Below are positions 34,848 through 46,154 of a stretch of DNA of 64,000 nucleotides, in pieces. Source of the DNA: Chrysoperla carnea (Eukaryota; Arthropoda; Insecta; Neuroptera; Chrysopidae); contig NC_058339.1 of NCBI RefSeq assembly GCF_905475395.1, positions 55,871,172 to 55,935,171 on the forward strand, in the 5' to 3' direction. Position numbers and translations under genes: made by a program. The notes under the pieces are model-generated. The model did no database searches and was not told where the DNA came from. It saw nothing but the letters and a program-made list of their open reading frames with translations. Position 1 is the first letter of the stretch; every line of letters begins with the position of its first letter.

Positions 34848-35774
34848 GATGGCTGGGTCGAGATTTTATTACCACTTTTAAGATATTGTTGTATTTGACT
34901 TTTTACACGTGATTCGATCTTGCCGATGTTATGTAAGTTTTGGCGGGTCATATGTGCAAAACGGCAAGTAGATGGATGTATTAAAATCTATACGTATCTA
35001 AAATCAACTCTCAAGAATTTTTCTTCGCTTCTTTCGAAACATAAATTTGGTTTTAATCGAGGTGTAGGTAGGGTTTTGTAGAAAAAATCAGTTCAATGTA
35101 CAGTCATTATCTTGTTTCTAAATTATATGTCACCAATATTTCAGTCAAAGAAATCAAGTTTTTTTTTAGATAAAAAAGCAAATGTCAAAAGGTGTGTTTA
35201 AATCGGTTATTAATCATAATAAATAACTCAATTCTAAAGTAATAAATTTTATTAAATTATAAAAAATTATAGTTAATTTATATTTTGCTGTTTGATTACA
35301 AGAAAATTGGTATAATTGACATTAAATAAAATAATTAGTAACCAAAGTCCGTTGTTGGACAAAACACTATAATTCATTCTGGTCAATATGCGTAACAATA
35401 CAATTTTTTGGTGAATAATTGAAGCATGATGCTAGGCTAACAATCATTTTGCATGTAGTAAATATCATATTTGTTTTTGAAAAGTTGTTTTGTCTGAGTT
35501 ACAGAAATACGTTGTTTTTATACATATTTATTGGGTATGGTAAATTGATTATGATGTCACTATCAGTCTGATTCATAGACGGGATATTATTACAAAAATG
35601 ATGTACGTAGAAAATTTTTATTCTAATATCCCGTCGAAAAATCAGTCTAATATTAACGTTAGATGCACGTATTGTTGAAATCTTATGTTGTATATTTTGA
35701 ATTTTGTTCGAACAAGTAATTGAGTCTATTCTCAAACTATTCTATAAATTAGACAAATAAAACAACTATTCTAG

Positions 35775-35860
35775 TTCTTTACGGTGCGGAATCCGAAGCT
35801 CACACTTAAAACATAGCTAGGAACACTATCGATCAAATTACCTTTCAATCTAAACTAAAA
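35775..35860 (-). repeat. Family B repeat fragment
   Basis: In complement it reads GATTGAAAGGTAATTTGATC, CTAGCTATGTTTTAAGTGTG and TTCCGCACC, the 3' half of family B. It abuts family A. Confidence 0.5.
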
Positions 35861-35864
35861 AATC

Positions 35865-36222
35865 GAGTGAAAACAAACAACTGACCGAGTGAATTGTTGA
35901 AGTATCCTTTATAGAAAAGGTTGAATGATAATGATGAATATTTTCTAGAATTTTTGTTTTTCGAGAATTTTTCACAAGATCAATAGTTGACGCTATCTGA
36001 AAATTTTCAATTGCGTTTCTTTTATAGTTTTGGAGAAAATCTCTTCACTTTTTGCGTCCTGAGGAAGCTATAAAAATTTCAGCTTGACAAATCTTTTCGT
36101 TTTTGAGTAATCGTATCGACGCACCTATGAATACCTATACCAAAATTTTGTTTGTAGCATTAATGTTTTTAAGCGTTACAAACTTGGTACTAAACTTAGT
36201 ATACCTTGATATACATATATTT
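35865..36222 (-). repeat. Family A repeat with internal deletion
   Basis: In complement: AACTGACCGAGTGAATTGTT, the AAAAGGTTGAATG block, ATAGTTTTGGAGAAAATC, AGCTATAAAAATTTCAGCTT, ATACCAAAATTTTGTTTGTA and ACTTAGTATACCTTGATATA. The central portion between the CTCC and CACTTTTTGCG blocks is missing. Family B pieces flank it on both sides. Confidence 0.65.
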
Positions 36223-36224
36223 CA

Positions 36225-36325
36225 TCAAGTTTAAAAAAAAACAAAATCGGTTCATTCGTTTATTAGCTACGATACCACAGACGAATCGATCAGACCTAAT
36301 TTTGGGTCGGGGCTTCTTTGAATTT
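36225..36325 (-). repeat. Family B repeat fragment
   Basis: AAAATCGGTTCATTCGTTTA, TAGCTACGATACCACAGACG and GGGTCGGGGCTTC are family B blocks in complement. It may be the outer half of the same insertion as 35775-35860, split by the family A copy between them. Confidence 0.45.
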
Positions 36326-38263
36326 TTAATTTATATGTTATTATAAGTATCATTAGTTTCCTTTAAACTTATAAGTACACAATTTCTTTATTTTCTCACA
36401 AGTATAAAACTTTGGTCTATGACTCTCCTCAATTCAGTTAGTAAATCAAATAATTCCAGATTAAAAACCCATAATACACATTGTTTAAAAGAAATAAGGT
36501 CAACAAATTAATAATCCCATCAAATGTGAAAACATCTAACTACCTGTGAATCAGTATAAATATCGCGAAAACAAACCGCCTTACATTGCAAATATCCATC
36601 GTGGTGTATAACGTACATGTTTGACTCATTTCCTGTTTAATAACATATTCCCCTTGAATGAAGCGACATCCCTTACAAGTACAAGAACACCACCTATAAA
36701 CGTAGATAAAAAAAAACCCTTAATAGTAATGTCACGTTCTATTATGCCCTTTCGATTCATGTTTGAATAAGGTACATGTAGACGATAAGATACGCTTGGA
36801 AGAGTTAGACTAGTATGTAAGTTTATTAAATATATATTCGATGCTTTTATCTAGCTTCATATTTTATTCAGTTTAGGAAAAGTTTGTAAAACTTTTCTAG
36901 CTTTTTCTTTATTATACTGTGTAGAGTGTATTCTTATGGGCCTTGAATACGTTCTTATGATCTTTATGTATCATTGGTTCATATAAAAATTATGTCAGTA
37001 TAAATAAAATCTGTGTTTTATGGCAGTGTGATCACGATACTCCGTTGGAAACAAGGAATTTACGAAGTAGACTTGTTCCATTTATTTATTCCAAAAATCA
37101 ATAGATGATACGTTGATATAAAGAGTATGAACGAAAATAATTTTTATAGAAATTTCAAATTTTTGTTTCGAGAAGTGAAATATTTTTGGCTGTTGCTTAC
37201 AAACTGGGAATTATCGGGGAATAAGATGGGGGGGGGGGCTATCCAAGAATAAAATGATTTTATTTATGTTTTTAGGGTTAAAATTACAACGAATTTACTG
37301 GCTACTACAATATTGGCTGATTTTTATATAAATTTCAAAAAAACTTTTTATGAGTTTTTCAATGATATTTGATATATGATTTTTGAGATTTTATCAGAAA
37401 GCGCTTATATAAATACCAAGAAACTTAAAATTTCACTTGTCTGTTTTTGAAATTTATAGAATCAAAAGTTCCAAAGAAACACGTAAATTCAGATCATTTG
37501 GTGATTAGACAGATAAGTAGTTCTCGAGACACAATCGACTATCTTTCCGAATATATGTCTACATATAGTATTTTCGATAATACCATAGAAAATACTCGAC
37601 TCTTTTATAGGAGTATCATCTCTTAAGAAAATTGCTAAAAATTGGATAATTTTTTTCCGATTTCTATAAAACTTATTGAGAAAGCTTATTTTGATAAAAA
37701 AAAAAAATAAAACTTCTTCTTTGATAATATGACGCAGTTTCTCAGATATTACTATTATTAAATCGTTAATTATGTATCGATTCTTTTTGATTATGTTTCT
37801 ATTAATATAATTTGTTTAATTTCTTATTAAAAAAGACGAAGAAAAGTTAAGACTATTAAATTTGTTATTTTGGCTACAATATAAAATAAATATTAAATTT
37901 AAATATATTCAAGATGCGTACTTAGGTTTTCAAGGTTCATTTCTGATAATGAGTATTTATTGAAAACGAATAATAAAATATAAAATTAAATATATATATT
38001 TTTAAATATTTATGTAAAAGAGGTTGTAAGGCGCCATTACAATCAATATTATGTGTTATTCCAAGGATATAATTTGAAAAATGTACTGTGAAAAAAAAAT
38101 TAATTTTTGCTGCGTAAAAAGTGGTTGAAAATTTCAATATTATTAGAAAACGGTTTTCAATACATTCTATTGAAAACTGATTAAGACAAATGAAAGTCAT
38201 TATCTGGAAAACTACAACATCCAGATATATTTATTGAACCTAAGTGTTAAAACAATTAATTAA
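36326..38263. other. AT-rich non-coding sequence
   Basis: Holds the poly-G tract; no exon or repeat ends recognised. Confidence 0.4.
37228..37238 (+). repeat. Poly-G tract
   Basis: Eleven consecutive G within AT-rich sequence. A similar G-rich run (seven G, TA, five G) lies at about 749-762. Confidence 0.6.
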
Positions 38264-38458
38264 AAAGGCGGTAATAGACTAAAAAGACGTCTTGGTTGAG
38301 CATGATTTATAAAAGTTACTTCAAATGAGGAATGCCCATTTTATTTGATACAATCTTTGTGGCCAGGTAGAATCTGAGTGTTACTCTCAGGTATCAGTAA
38401 TTTTTATAACCAGCCAAGACGTCTTTTTAGTATGATACTACTCTCTGTTACTACCTTT
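38264..38458. mobile_element. Small foldback MITE, 195 bases
   Basis: The ends AAAGGCGGTAATAG and, in complement, AAAGGTAGTAACAG lead to the identical inner block ACTAAAAAGACGTCTTGG on each side. The right arm carries about 14 extra bases (AGTAGTATCAT) before that block. The centre pairs again around TATAAAAGTTACT and TATAAAAATTACT. Confidence 0.75.
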
Positions 38459-38768
38459 ACGTTTTATCCCCGATTGATCTCATTTTGAATACTTCTCGTT
38501 TGAAAGTCCCAAGATATTATTTTAGTTGTCCTTGAATTTGGAGATTCTGCATTGACTACACAAAATAGATCTGGTCCTTCAACTGATGTGAGCAACTGTC
38601 CCTAATTTTTTTCTTTCCATTTCTGCAAGATTGTGAGTCTCAAAAAGTTGATTTATTTTACACTTTAGCTTTTTATACGACTTTCGTTCGGGAGATATGT
38701 TTATTTAACTCTATATATCTAAATTATGTTTCTACTTCAGAGATTGTTTGTTACCGTTTTCTATATAT

Positions 38769-39030
38769 GTAGTGTGTCGCATTTATGATGAAGACAGTCT
38801 TATATTTTCGTTATTTTTAGGAATATCGTATCATATCTGACGATAGGCAAAATTATAAGAATCGGCCCTATTTGTCAATTAGTAGTAGGCTGAATTTAAA
38901 GTTCAGATTTTGCTTAAGTATCTTAAAAAATGTGACTCATCACGTTGTATGCCTGTGCAAAACTCCAAATCGATACTCTTATAAATAACAAAAATGTGAG
39001 GGTGTCTTCTCTTAATTGCGACACACTGTA
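38769..39030. mobile_element. Mariner-type MITE, about 260 bases
   Basis: The left end TAGTGTGTCGCATTTATGA and right-end complement CAGTGTGTCGCAATTAAGA are inverted repeats next to TA dinucleotides. Inner blocks around ATTTTCGTTATTT and ATTTTTGTTATTT also pair. The length and TA-flanked CAGTGTG-type ends fit a non-autonomous Tc1/mariner element. Confidence 0.6.
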
Positions 39031-39894
39031 TAAGGCTTGGATATCTATATCTTTCCCGGTAAATAGCTTGAAGAATTCGATATTGTCATTTGTGCAATGG
39101 GTTTTCTATTTTTGAGTACAATAAAAGCTTGTCATTTTAAAATAATTTTTTCTTAAAAATTTTTAATTCAAAAGTATAATAATCGGGGCTAAATTTTAGC
39201 TGCATTGAAAATATTTAATCTAACTTGACTAAAAATTAGAAATTTTTATTTTTAAAGTTTCGTAGTTATTTTTAAAATGTTCTTTTCTGTTTTGTTTGGG
39301 AATAACAAACAATTTTTTTCAAATAAAAATAGTAATTTTATTTTAATCTATCCAATCCATCCACATTTAATAAAACAAAAATACATCGGAAATAGCCACG
39401 TGTTCATTGATTCGTTATATTATTATTATATACAGATACAAATAGGAGTGAGAGAGATGCAGAGCAGTTTTGTTTTGTGTTGGGTATCGTGAAGTTGACG
39501 TGATGTGAATGACTTATTGACTTTGACACTAGGTGGCAATACATCCGGTGGTCATTATCAATGTCGTCTCTCATTAAACCACAACTTTATATAAATAAAT
39601 ATATAACTGGGATGTGAATGTTGCTAATATCATTGTAATTTTGCATAACAACGAACGAAATCTGTTTTTAAAATAATTATTATGTAAAATAATTTGTTGT
39701 GACTTTGGTAAAATATCTTTAAAAAGGGTGTTTGCGTTCGTTCCTATTTGAGAAATAATATTTAGTTAGAATATTAGAAAACCATATAAAACATATTTAT
39801 ATTTTTTGGTGACTAGCAAGTGGGTCTCACATTGTTTCATTCCCCTACTTAGATTAAAACAAGTAAAATTTACAAAATTTAAAAAAGAAACCGA

Positions 39895-40195
39895 CAAATT
39901 TTTTCGGGTACGGAATCCTAAACTTGCACTTGAAACATTCCTTAGAAAACTCTCCATTAAATTACCATTTTCCTAAGAACCTTTTCCAAACTGAATCGAT
40001 TTTTTAAGTTACGGAACCCTAAACTCGCACTTGAAACATAGCTAAGAACACTCAGAACACTATTAAATTACCTTTCAAACGAAACACAAAAAATCAAAAT
40101 AGGTTTATTCGATTAGGCGCTACGACAGACAGACACATATAGCGGTGAAACTTATAACATCCCTTTTTTTTAGTTCGGGGGTTAATAAGTTTCTA
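39895..40195 (-). repeat. Family B repeat with internal duplication
   Basis: Two direct copies of a block are present, ACGGAATCCTAAACTTGCAC at about 39911 and ACGGAACCCTAAACTCGCAC at about 40013, each followed by TTGAAACAT. The rest of family B follows once, ending in ACTTATAACATCCC then TTAGTTCGGGGG. An overlapping - strand frame is repeat sequence. Confidence 0.65.
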
Positions 40196-40708
40196 CGCTA
40201 ATTTGGATTCAAAAACACACTGAATTTATTTGAGTGATAAAAAGAACAGATAATTTTTCCCATATACCTTCCTATCTTCTTAAAATAAGATATGCAATTA
40301 CTACATCTTGTTTCGTTCAATCGGAAAAAGACCATTGGCTTTTTTGTTCGAGAAACTTCATTTAACTTCAAATATTTTATGTATATTATATTTCCTCGAT
40401 TTTTCTAACCGATGCGGCGTATCTTCAATTTCATAAAAAATCGCCCAGGTAATGATTTGGCGAAAGGCTTGTTTTGATAAGGGTAATCTTTACACGTCGG
40501 GACATTCCGTATAATCCTTATCAGTGGTGAGGCCGAAGATTTAAGTGTGTTTCTTAACGTTTTTAGTACAAAAATATATCTATATATCACTTAATTCAGA
40601 CTACAGAGAACTTTTTTTTGCATTAAATTATAGGAGTTATTTTATTATTTAAATAGGTTCAGTATCACGTACTGAATGTAAATGCACAAAATCCTTGCAA
40701 ACCATTCG

Positions 40709-40772
40709 CTAGTTTAAGTGTGAAAGCGTAACAAACAAACAAACATGCTTTCGCATTTATAATATATAGAGA
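40709..40772 (-). mobile_element. Minimal Helitron-like end fragment
   Basis: On the - strand it reads TCTCTATATATTATAAATG, then GCGAAAGC and the same TTTG run and ACGCTTTCAC as the 44507 element, and stops at CTAG after only 64 bases. The base before TC is A, as expected for Helitrons. It looks like a strongly deleted copy. Confidence 0.45.
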
Positions 40773-41145
40773 TGTTTTTTTGTATCACTAACCGTTTATG
40801 AGTTATACGATTTGACCGATATGTCTGTTTGTTTAATTAAACAAGAAAATGATAAGTACTTAACTTTTAAATTTACAGATTTCCTAAAACATTTACTTTA
40901 AACTTTTTTTTCTAAAATTAATATTTTTCATTTTCCGAGTCTCTACCAATTAACCCTCAAAAATGTTTATATTTATAACCAATGTAAATCGATTCTGAAA
41001 TATCAATTATATCTACAAATTTATTACAAAAATATTTTTCCTTTATTCATTTAGATATTCCGCATGTTATATTTGTTTTTGTAATTACAAAGAAAATAGT
41101 ATTAGTCATGTATTTTTTCTTATAATAATGAAAATGAATCATTTG

Positions 41146-41162
41146 TATGTGTGTGTGTGTGC
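41146..41162 (+). repeat. (GT)n microsatellite
   Basis: A short run of GT dinucleotides following GTATGT. Confidence 0.7.
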
Positions 41163-42589
41163 ATGTTGTAATGTGCTGGAATACATGCAGGAAGTCATTG
41201 GAAAAAGTAAACTAGATGCTGATAAAATAATTTTTTTATTGTTATTGAAATATTAATATATTAATTGAATATTCAATATACAGTAGGTATTTTTAAGAAT
41301 TGCATGTACGATTTATCTTTCAATGAGTGAAATTTTCGAATTTCTTTTGAATTTGTTCTATCTGAATTGTGCTATTGATTTTCAACTAATGTTTCTTGAT
41401 TGCCCACCATTTTCTGATGCTTACCCAACAGTATCATTTTCTTTGGTACATTATCATCCGCCATATCCTAACTACTCGATTCTTCTCGAAGCAGCTCATT
41501 AATACTTTTCTATTTAATCGAGGAAATAAAACCGAAAAAACAGTCTGATCCAAGAAAAATCTCTGCGCCAATAACATTTTATGGGACCCGGTGAAAAATG
41601 TTTGTCTGACTGTACTCAACAGAAACATATCCATGCAAACTTGTGCATTTTCGATTTACACCCATAAAGTTGAGTAGAAATACCCTACTTCTCAATCATA
41701 ATCTACTTTTTCCACTGCCACTGCAGTGCATTTTCAGATGTAAGCATTTTAAAAAAAGCGGAAGAATTTTTCCTGTATTTCAATTTTAATCATGTTTTGA
41801 TCATTTTAATTGAATTTAAAAAAAAAAAAAGACTTATTTATTCTGTTTGCTTCTAAATAAAATTTAACAAAATTCTGTTTTATATGTAATCTGGATTTTC
41901 CGTATTTGTAAGTTAAAATGGCGTGTAATACTCCAATTATAGACCTTCGACAATGTTCTTAAATCAAGATTATGATCCCAAAATAAACAAATTAGGCACG
42001 GTACCAATATTTGCCTTTCAATGATAAGAAAGTTGATAATGATAAAAGCTGTTATGGTTGATATCTAGGGAAGGATCGAATCTTGACAAAAGAATGTAAT
42101 TTTGTGTTTCTATTAAGGTTTTTTGTAATTGTTTGTTAAGGAGGCTAAATCTCTAAAAATAAATGACTAAAAACAAGGAAATTTTGCTTTCAAAATTCTC
42201 CGAATTAACTTACATATACAACTTAACTCCAATTACATAGAAATTTAAGATTAACGACGAAGAATATTTGTGCAACTCTCACTCTTCTAACTGCTCAAAA
42301 AAGAATTTCCTAAGCCTCTGTGATATGAAAAAATATTTGCTGACAATACTACACTTTTCATCTAAATGAGTGAAGTAAACAAAATTTGATTTAACTACAA
42401 AGTTACGCGCTGTTATTGCATTTATTTTAACTAATATAAACACGAAACTACAATTAACTCTCTTGAAATCAATTTGTAAATCTTAAAAGAAAAGTAAAGT
42501 TTGAAACTCCATTAATTATAAAATTTCCAAGTAAAGTTTTCTGGAACATGATAAAAAAAATAAAAGTATATATAACCTGTTAGTTATAT

Positions 42590-43080
42590 TTGAGGAGTTG
42601 ACATGCATCTTTGTGTAAAAATTCTATTCGGCTTATGATTGATAAGTTGATAGTTGGTGGTAAGACTACAAATGTCTCGTATATTTGATTTTTTCGCGGT
42701 ACTCGATTTAGAGAAAACTTTAATTTGTATCCCTTTTTCCGTGTTAAAATAGAGTTGCTAGAAGGGATTAATTAATCAGACCTATTTTATAGTTCTTTTA
42801 GGAACTGATAATAGAATATTTGGATACCAAAAAAGAAAAAGGAATTCAAATTGTCTGACCATGTGACTACCGGTTCATTAGGTATTCGATAACAACCAGT
42901 TAAGAAGTCAGACAAAAAATTTAATTTAATCTCTTTCAGCCACCAAAAATCTAATATCTCAAAAATTTCGAATTTCTAGCCAAGTTCAGAAGAAATAAGT
43001 AGTGTCTTATCATCATTTATCTACTAATAACTAAAAGTTGGTTAGGATTTTTTACATAAAGATGCATGTCAACTCCTTAA
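42590..43080. mobile_element. MITE with 32-base terminal inverted repeats
   Basis: GAGGAGTTGACATGCATCTT at 42592 is repeated in complement as AAGGAGTTGACATGCATCTT ending at 43078, and both continue inward as T(G/A)TGTAAAAA. The interior of about 420 bases shows weaker inverted similarity and no reading frame. Confidence 0.75.
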
Positions 43081-43802
43081 CTCTATTAGTCTTGTTACTA
43101 ATACTGCATTCTTAATTGCATAAAACTTGAATTTAACCTATAATGTCGAAGTTCATGTGTATATATTTTCATTTATAAACTATCAATAGTTCATCGTACT
43201 GTATGTATTTACTGAACTTTTTGTTTGTGTTCGTTGCATTGCATGTAGCAAATAAAATTGCACAATGTATGTATAACAGGCGGCATATTAAATTGACATA
43301 ATATTATTGATGGATGGATGTATTATTAAATTTTATGATTTCTTGTTCGAAATATGAATTGAAAATCATGTCTTGATGTAATATATGGTAGATATACCGC
43401 AGTGATTCTAGTTATTTTTTAATAGTCATAACTTTTCAAAACCTAATTTCGTTTCAACATTTGGTTGGAGCCACTGACAGAAAATTTCCAGACTATTTCA
43501 TTCACTATTAAGACCTTTTACGGGTAAGTTACTTAAACAAAAGATAATAAAAAATGCTACAATTAAAAAAAAAATTTAACCCCGTGGGACAAAATGGCAT
43601 AAATTGGCAGCCATTTTAAACAATTCACTAAATTGGAAATTTTGGACGAACTATTTAACGGATTTCGCTAAAATTTTAACCGGAAGTTGTGAGTAATAAA
43701 ACCTACTATTGATATTAGTTTCATTAAAATCAATCAAATATTTTTCAAGTTACAGTCAAATGAACTGTTTTACCATATGTATGTATACATATTTATATAA
43801 CT

Positions 43803-43828
43803 GGGAGGGGGAGGGACGAAACCCCCCC
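43803..43828 (+). other. G-rich then C-rich tract
   Basis: GGGAGGGGGAGGG is followed after five bases (ACGAA) by a run of A's and seven C's, so the tract can form a hairpin or take part in G-quadruplex-like pairing. It is striking only because the surroundings are AT-rich. Confidence 0.4.
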
Positions 43829-44506
43829 TAAAATATGAGGAGTAGTTCTTAACATTGACTACAAACCTACCAAATTTGGATATGCACCGATGTCTCCTCT
43901 TGCGAATATAAAATAAAAATGATAAAATTTCTGAAAAAAAATTCCATTTTTGACGCCATTTTGTTGGTTAGACATGTTGCACCACTCCGCGAAAGTAAAA
44001 AATTTCAAAAAATACTTATTTTCATGTGAAATGATAAACCCCAAAATTTCGCTGCCCGAACTTTTAATCCATACACAAGACGTAATTTTACTCTACTAAA
44101 ATTAGTTAGTGAAATGAAATGTGATATTAAATGGGAATTGTATGAGTATTAAAAATTAAACTACATGCTCTGTAGTATAGTTCCTTGTGTGAACTTGAAT
44201 AGTCGAAACCCTTCTTTTATAATAATATCACACATGTGTCAAGAAAGTGAACATCTGATTATGAATATTGTTAGGCTAAGCATTTCAAATAGATGCTTAC
44301 AAACACTTTTTTTCTAGAACATTTGTTTTAGAAAAATATTATTTACAATAGTCATCACATTTTTGAAATTTTATTTGGATTTTTTTATCCACGTTATATG
44401 AACTAAGTTGGGTACTTAAAAAATAAATTTTTTGAGGAAAATCTGACGAAAAGTTCTTGTATAACTAATAATCACAAAGAGGACTCTTAACATGTAATCT
44501 ATTTAC

Positions 44507-44774
44507 TCTATATATCCCTTCCCTATATATTATAAATGTGAAAGTAAGGATGTTTGTTTGTTTGTTTATTACGCTTTTAACTTATGAATGGATTCGAATG
44601 AAACTTAACCATAATATAGCTCATACATCAGAATAACACATGAGCTATAATTGTTGTACATATATTTTATCTGTGTAAAACAATCCCTATCGTTATTTCG
44701 AGTGTTATGGAAAGTGTGATGGTCTTAACAGTCTTTACTTTTAAACCCAGCGAAGCGAGTGGGTATCAAGCTAG
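44507..44774 (+). mobile_element. Non-autonomous Helitron-like element
   Basis: It begins TCTATATATC, then TATTATAAATGTGAAAG and a TTTG-rich run, and ends ACCCAGCGAAGCGAGTGGGT followed by ATCAAGCTAG. A TC start, a short terminal hairpin (ACCCA with TGGGT) and a CTAG end are the Helitron signature, and T follows as expected at the 3' flank. The base before TC is C rather than A. No Rep/helicase sequence is present. Confidence 0.55.
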
Positions 44775-45289
44775 TTACATTATAAACCAACTTTTAATAA
44801 CTCTTGCCATTCAGACACCATTTATCAATTTTGTTTCCGTTTTGTATCCATTATCCTCGGTATAAACGATGGTTAAATCCAAATTGAAACTATCGGAGTA
44901 AAAATGTATATTAAAAGTATCAAAACAATTGTTGTGAGTTACGTTTAGATCAGAGTTCAGATACATTTTCGAGCTAAGGGTCGATCTAATGACAGAATTT
45001 TTCTCTGAAGAAGTTTAAAATCGATATGTCTTCACCGACTATCTTGGTTCTTGTGGTAACGCATATATTACCCCTTAGGTTGGTTTAATCTTAAAATTCT
45101 GGCAGAATAAATAATATTCTTTATAAATTTACATTTAATATACTTTCAACAATTTTATAAATTTAATCATTTAAATATTTGAGATAAGCTTTTAGTTATC
45201 TATCTCAAACAAATACACCGTACAATTTTATTTAAAAGCTAAATATAAATGTTTAATGTATTTATACTTTAAACACATGTAAATTTATA

Positions 45290-45330
45290 TACAGGGTGGC
45301 CTTTTTAACTTTAAAAGGTTAATTTTTCAT
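45290..45330 (+). repeat. Solo element end (ATACAGGGTG type)
   Basis: ATACAGGGTGGCCTTTTTAA resembles the terminal repeat of the 8221 element. I found no nearby partner in opposite orientation, so it is a solo or truncated end. Confidence 0.3.
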
Positions 45331-46080
45331 GAGAACTTTGAAAATGGTTGTAAAGTATTTTGTAACAATACGATTTTCGTGACTATTTCCTTAGTTCCAT
45401 AAATGTATTATTTTTATTTTAAAATTTTCATCCATTTTGGAGAAGTTGTATAGAAAACTTTATCTTTTTCGACACACGAAAACAGAACACACAGATTTTT
45501 TTTTAGGATAGGTTGAAAATGAATCTTATAAAGAGTTACTTGTGTGTGTGTATACTGTTATTTACCCAGATTTGAATATTTTCCAGGATTGTTAGAATAT
45601 TTACGTCACGAACGAATATCTTTATCTTTGATCAACTTGTTAAATTGAGCTATGTTAGATTGGTCTAATTTTTTGATAGCTTTACTCTGTCAATTTAAAA
45701 GCTGCGCTTGGGTTTTTAAAATTATTATTTTTGTTTTGCGGTATTTTCAAAGCAATTATTTTTAACAATTTTGTAATGTTGAAAATATTGTCAGGCCTTG
45801 TAAATAATATAATTTTCATTTAATTTCGTTTCATTTAATGTCATAATTTAACGATCCACGTTGTTTATTACGGAGTAAGTCTGAAAGGAGAACGATTAAA
45901 ATTATCTTTAAATCGTTTGTTCGGTTATTCAAAAGATTTAGTATTAACAAAACTGCAAATAAACATTTAGACTGTTAATCGATTATTATTGATGTTTTTA
46001 ATATGATGCATACAGTGTAAACTAAATATTGACAAATATCTTGTCTAGTAATCATAATTAAAGAGAATTGAAAAAAATAC

Positions 46081-46151
46081 ACTCGAACCAGGACTCGAAC
46101 CCAGACTTCTTGGATTCATGTGAAGCGCCCTACCAATTAGGCTATTCGAGT
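46081..46151 (-). tRNA. tRNA-like sequence, anticodon arm abnormal
   Basis: Read on the - strand, the ends pair perfectly over seven bases (ACTCGAA with TTCGAGT). The D-arm region has a canonical pol III A box (TAGCCTAATTGG), and the T arm a perfect B box (GGTTCGAGTCC). Total length is 71 bases. The anticodon arm does not fold normally: stem positions 30-31 do not pair with 39-40, and base 33 is not T. No amino acid can be assigned. It is either a decaying tRNA gene or the head of a tRNA-derived repeat. Confidence 0.45.
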
Positions 46152-46154
46152 TCT

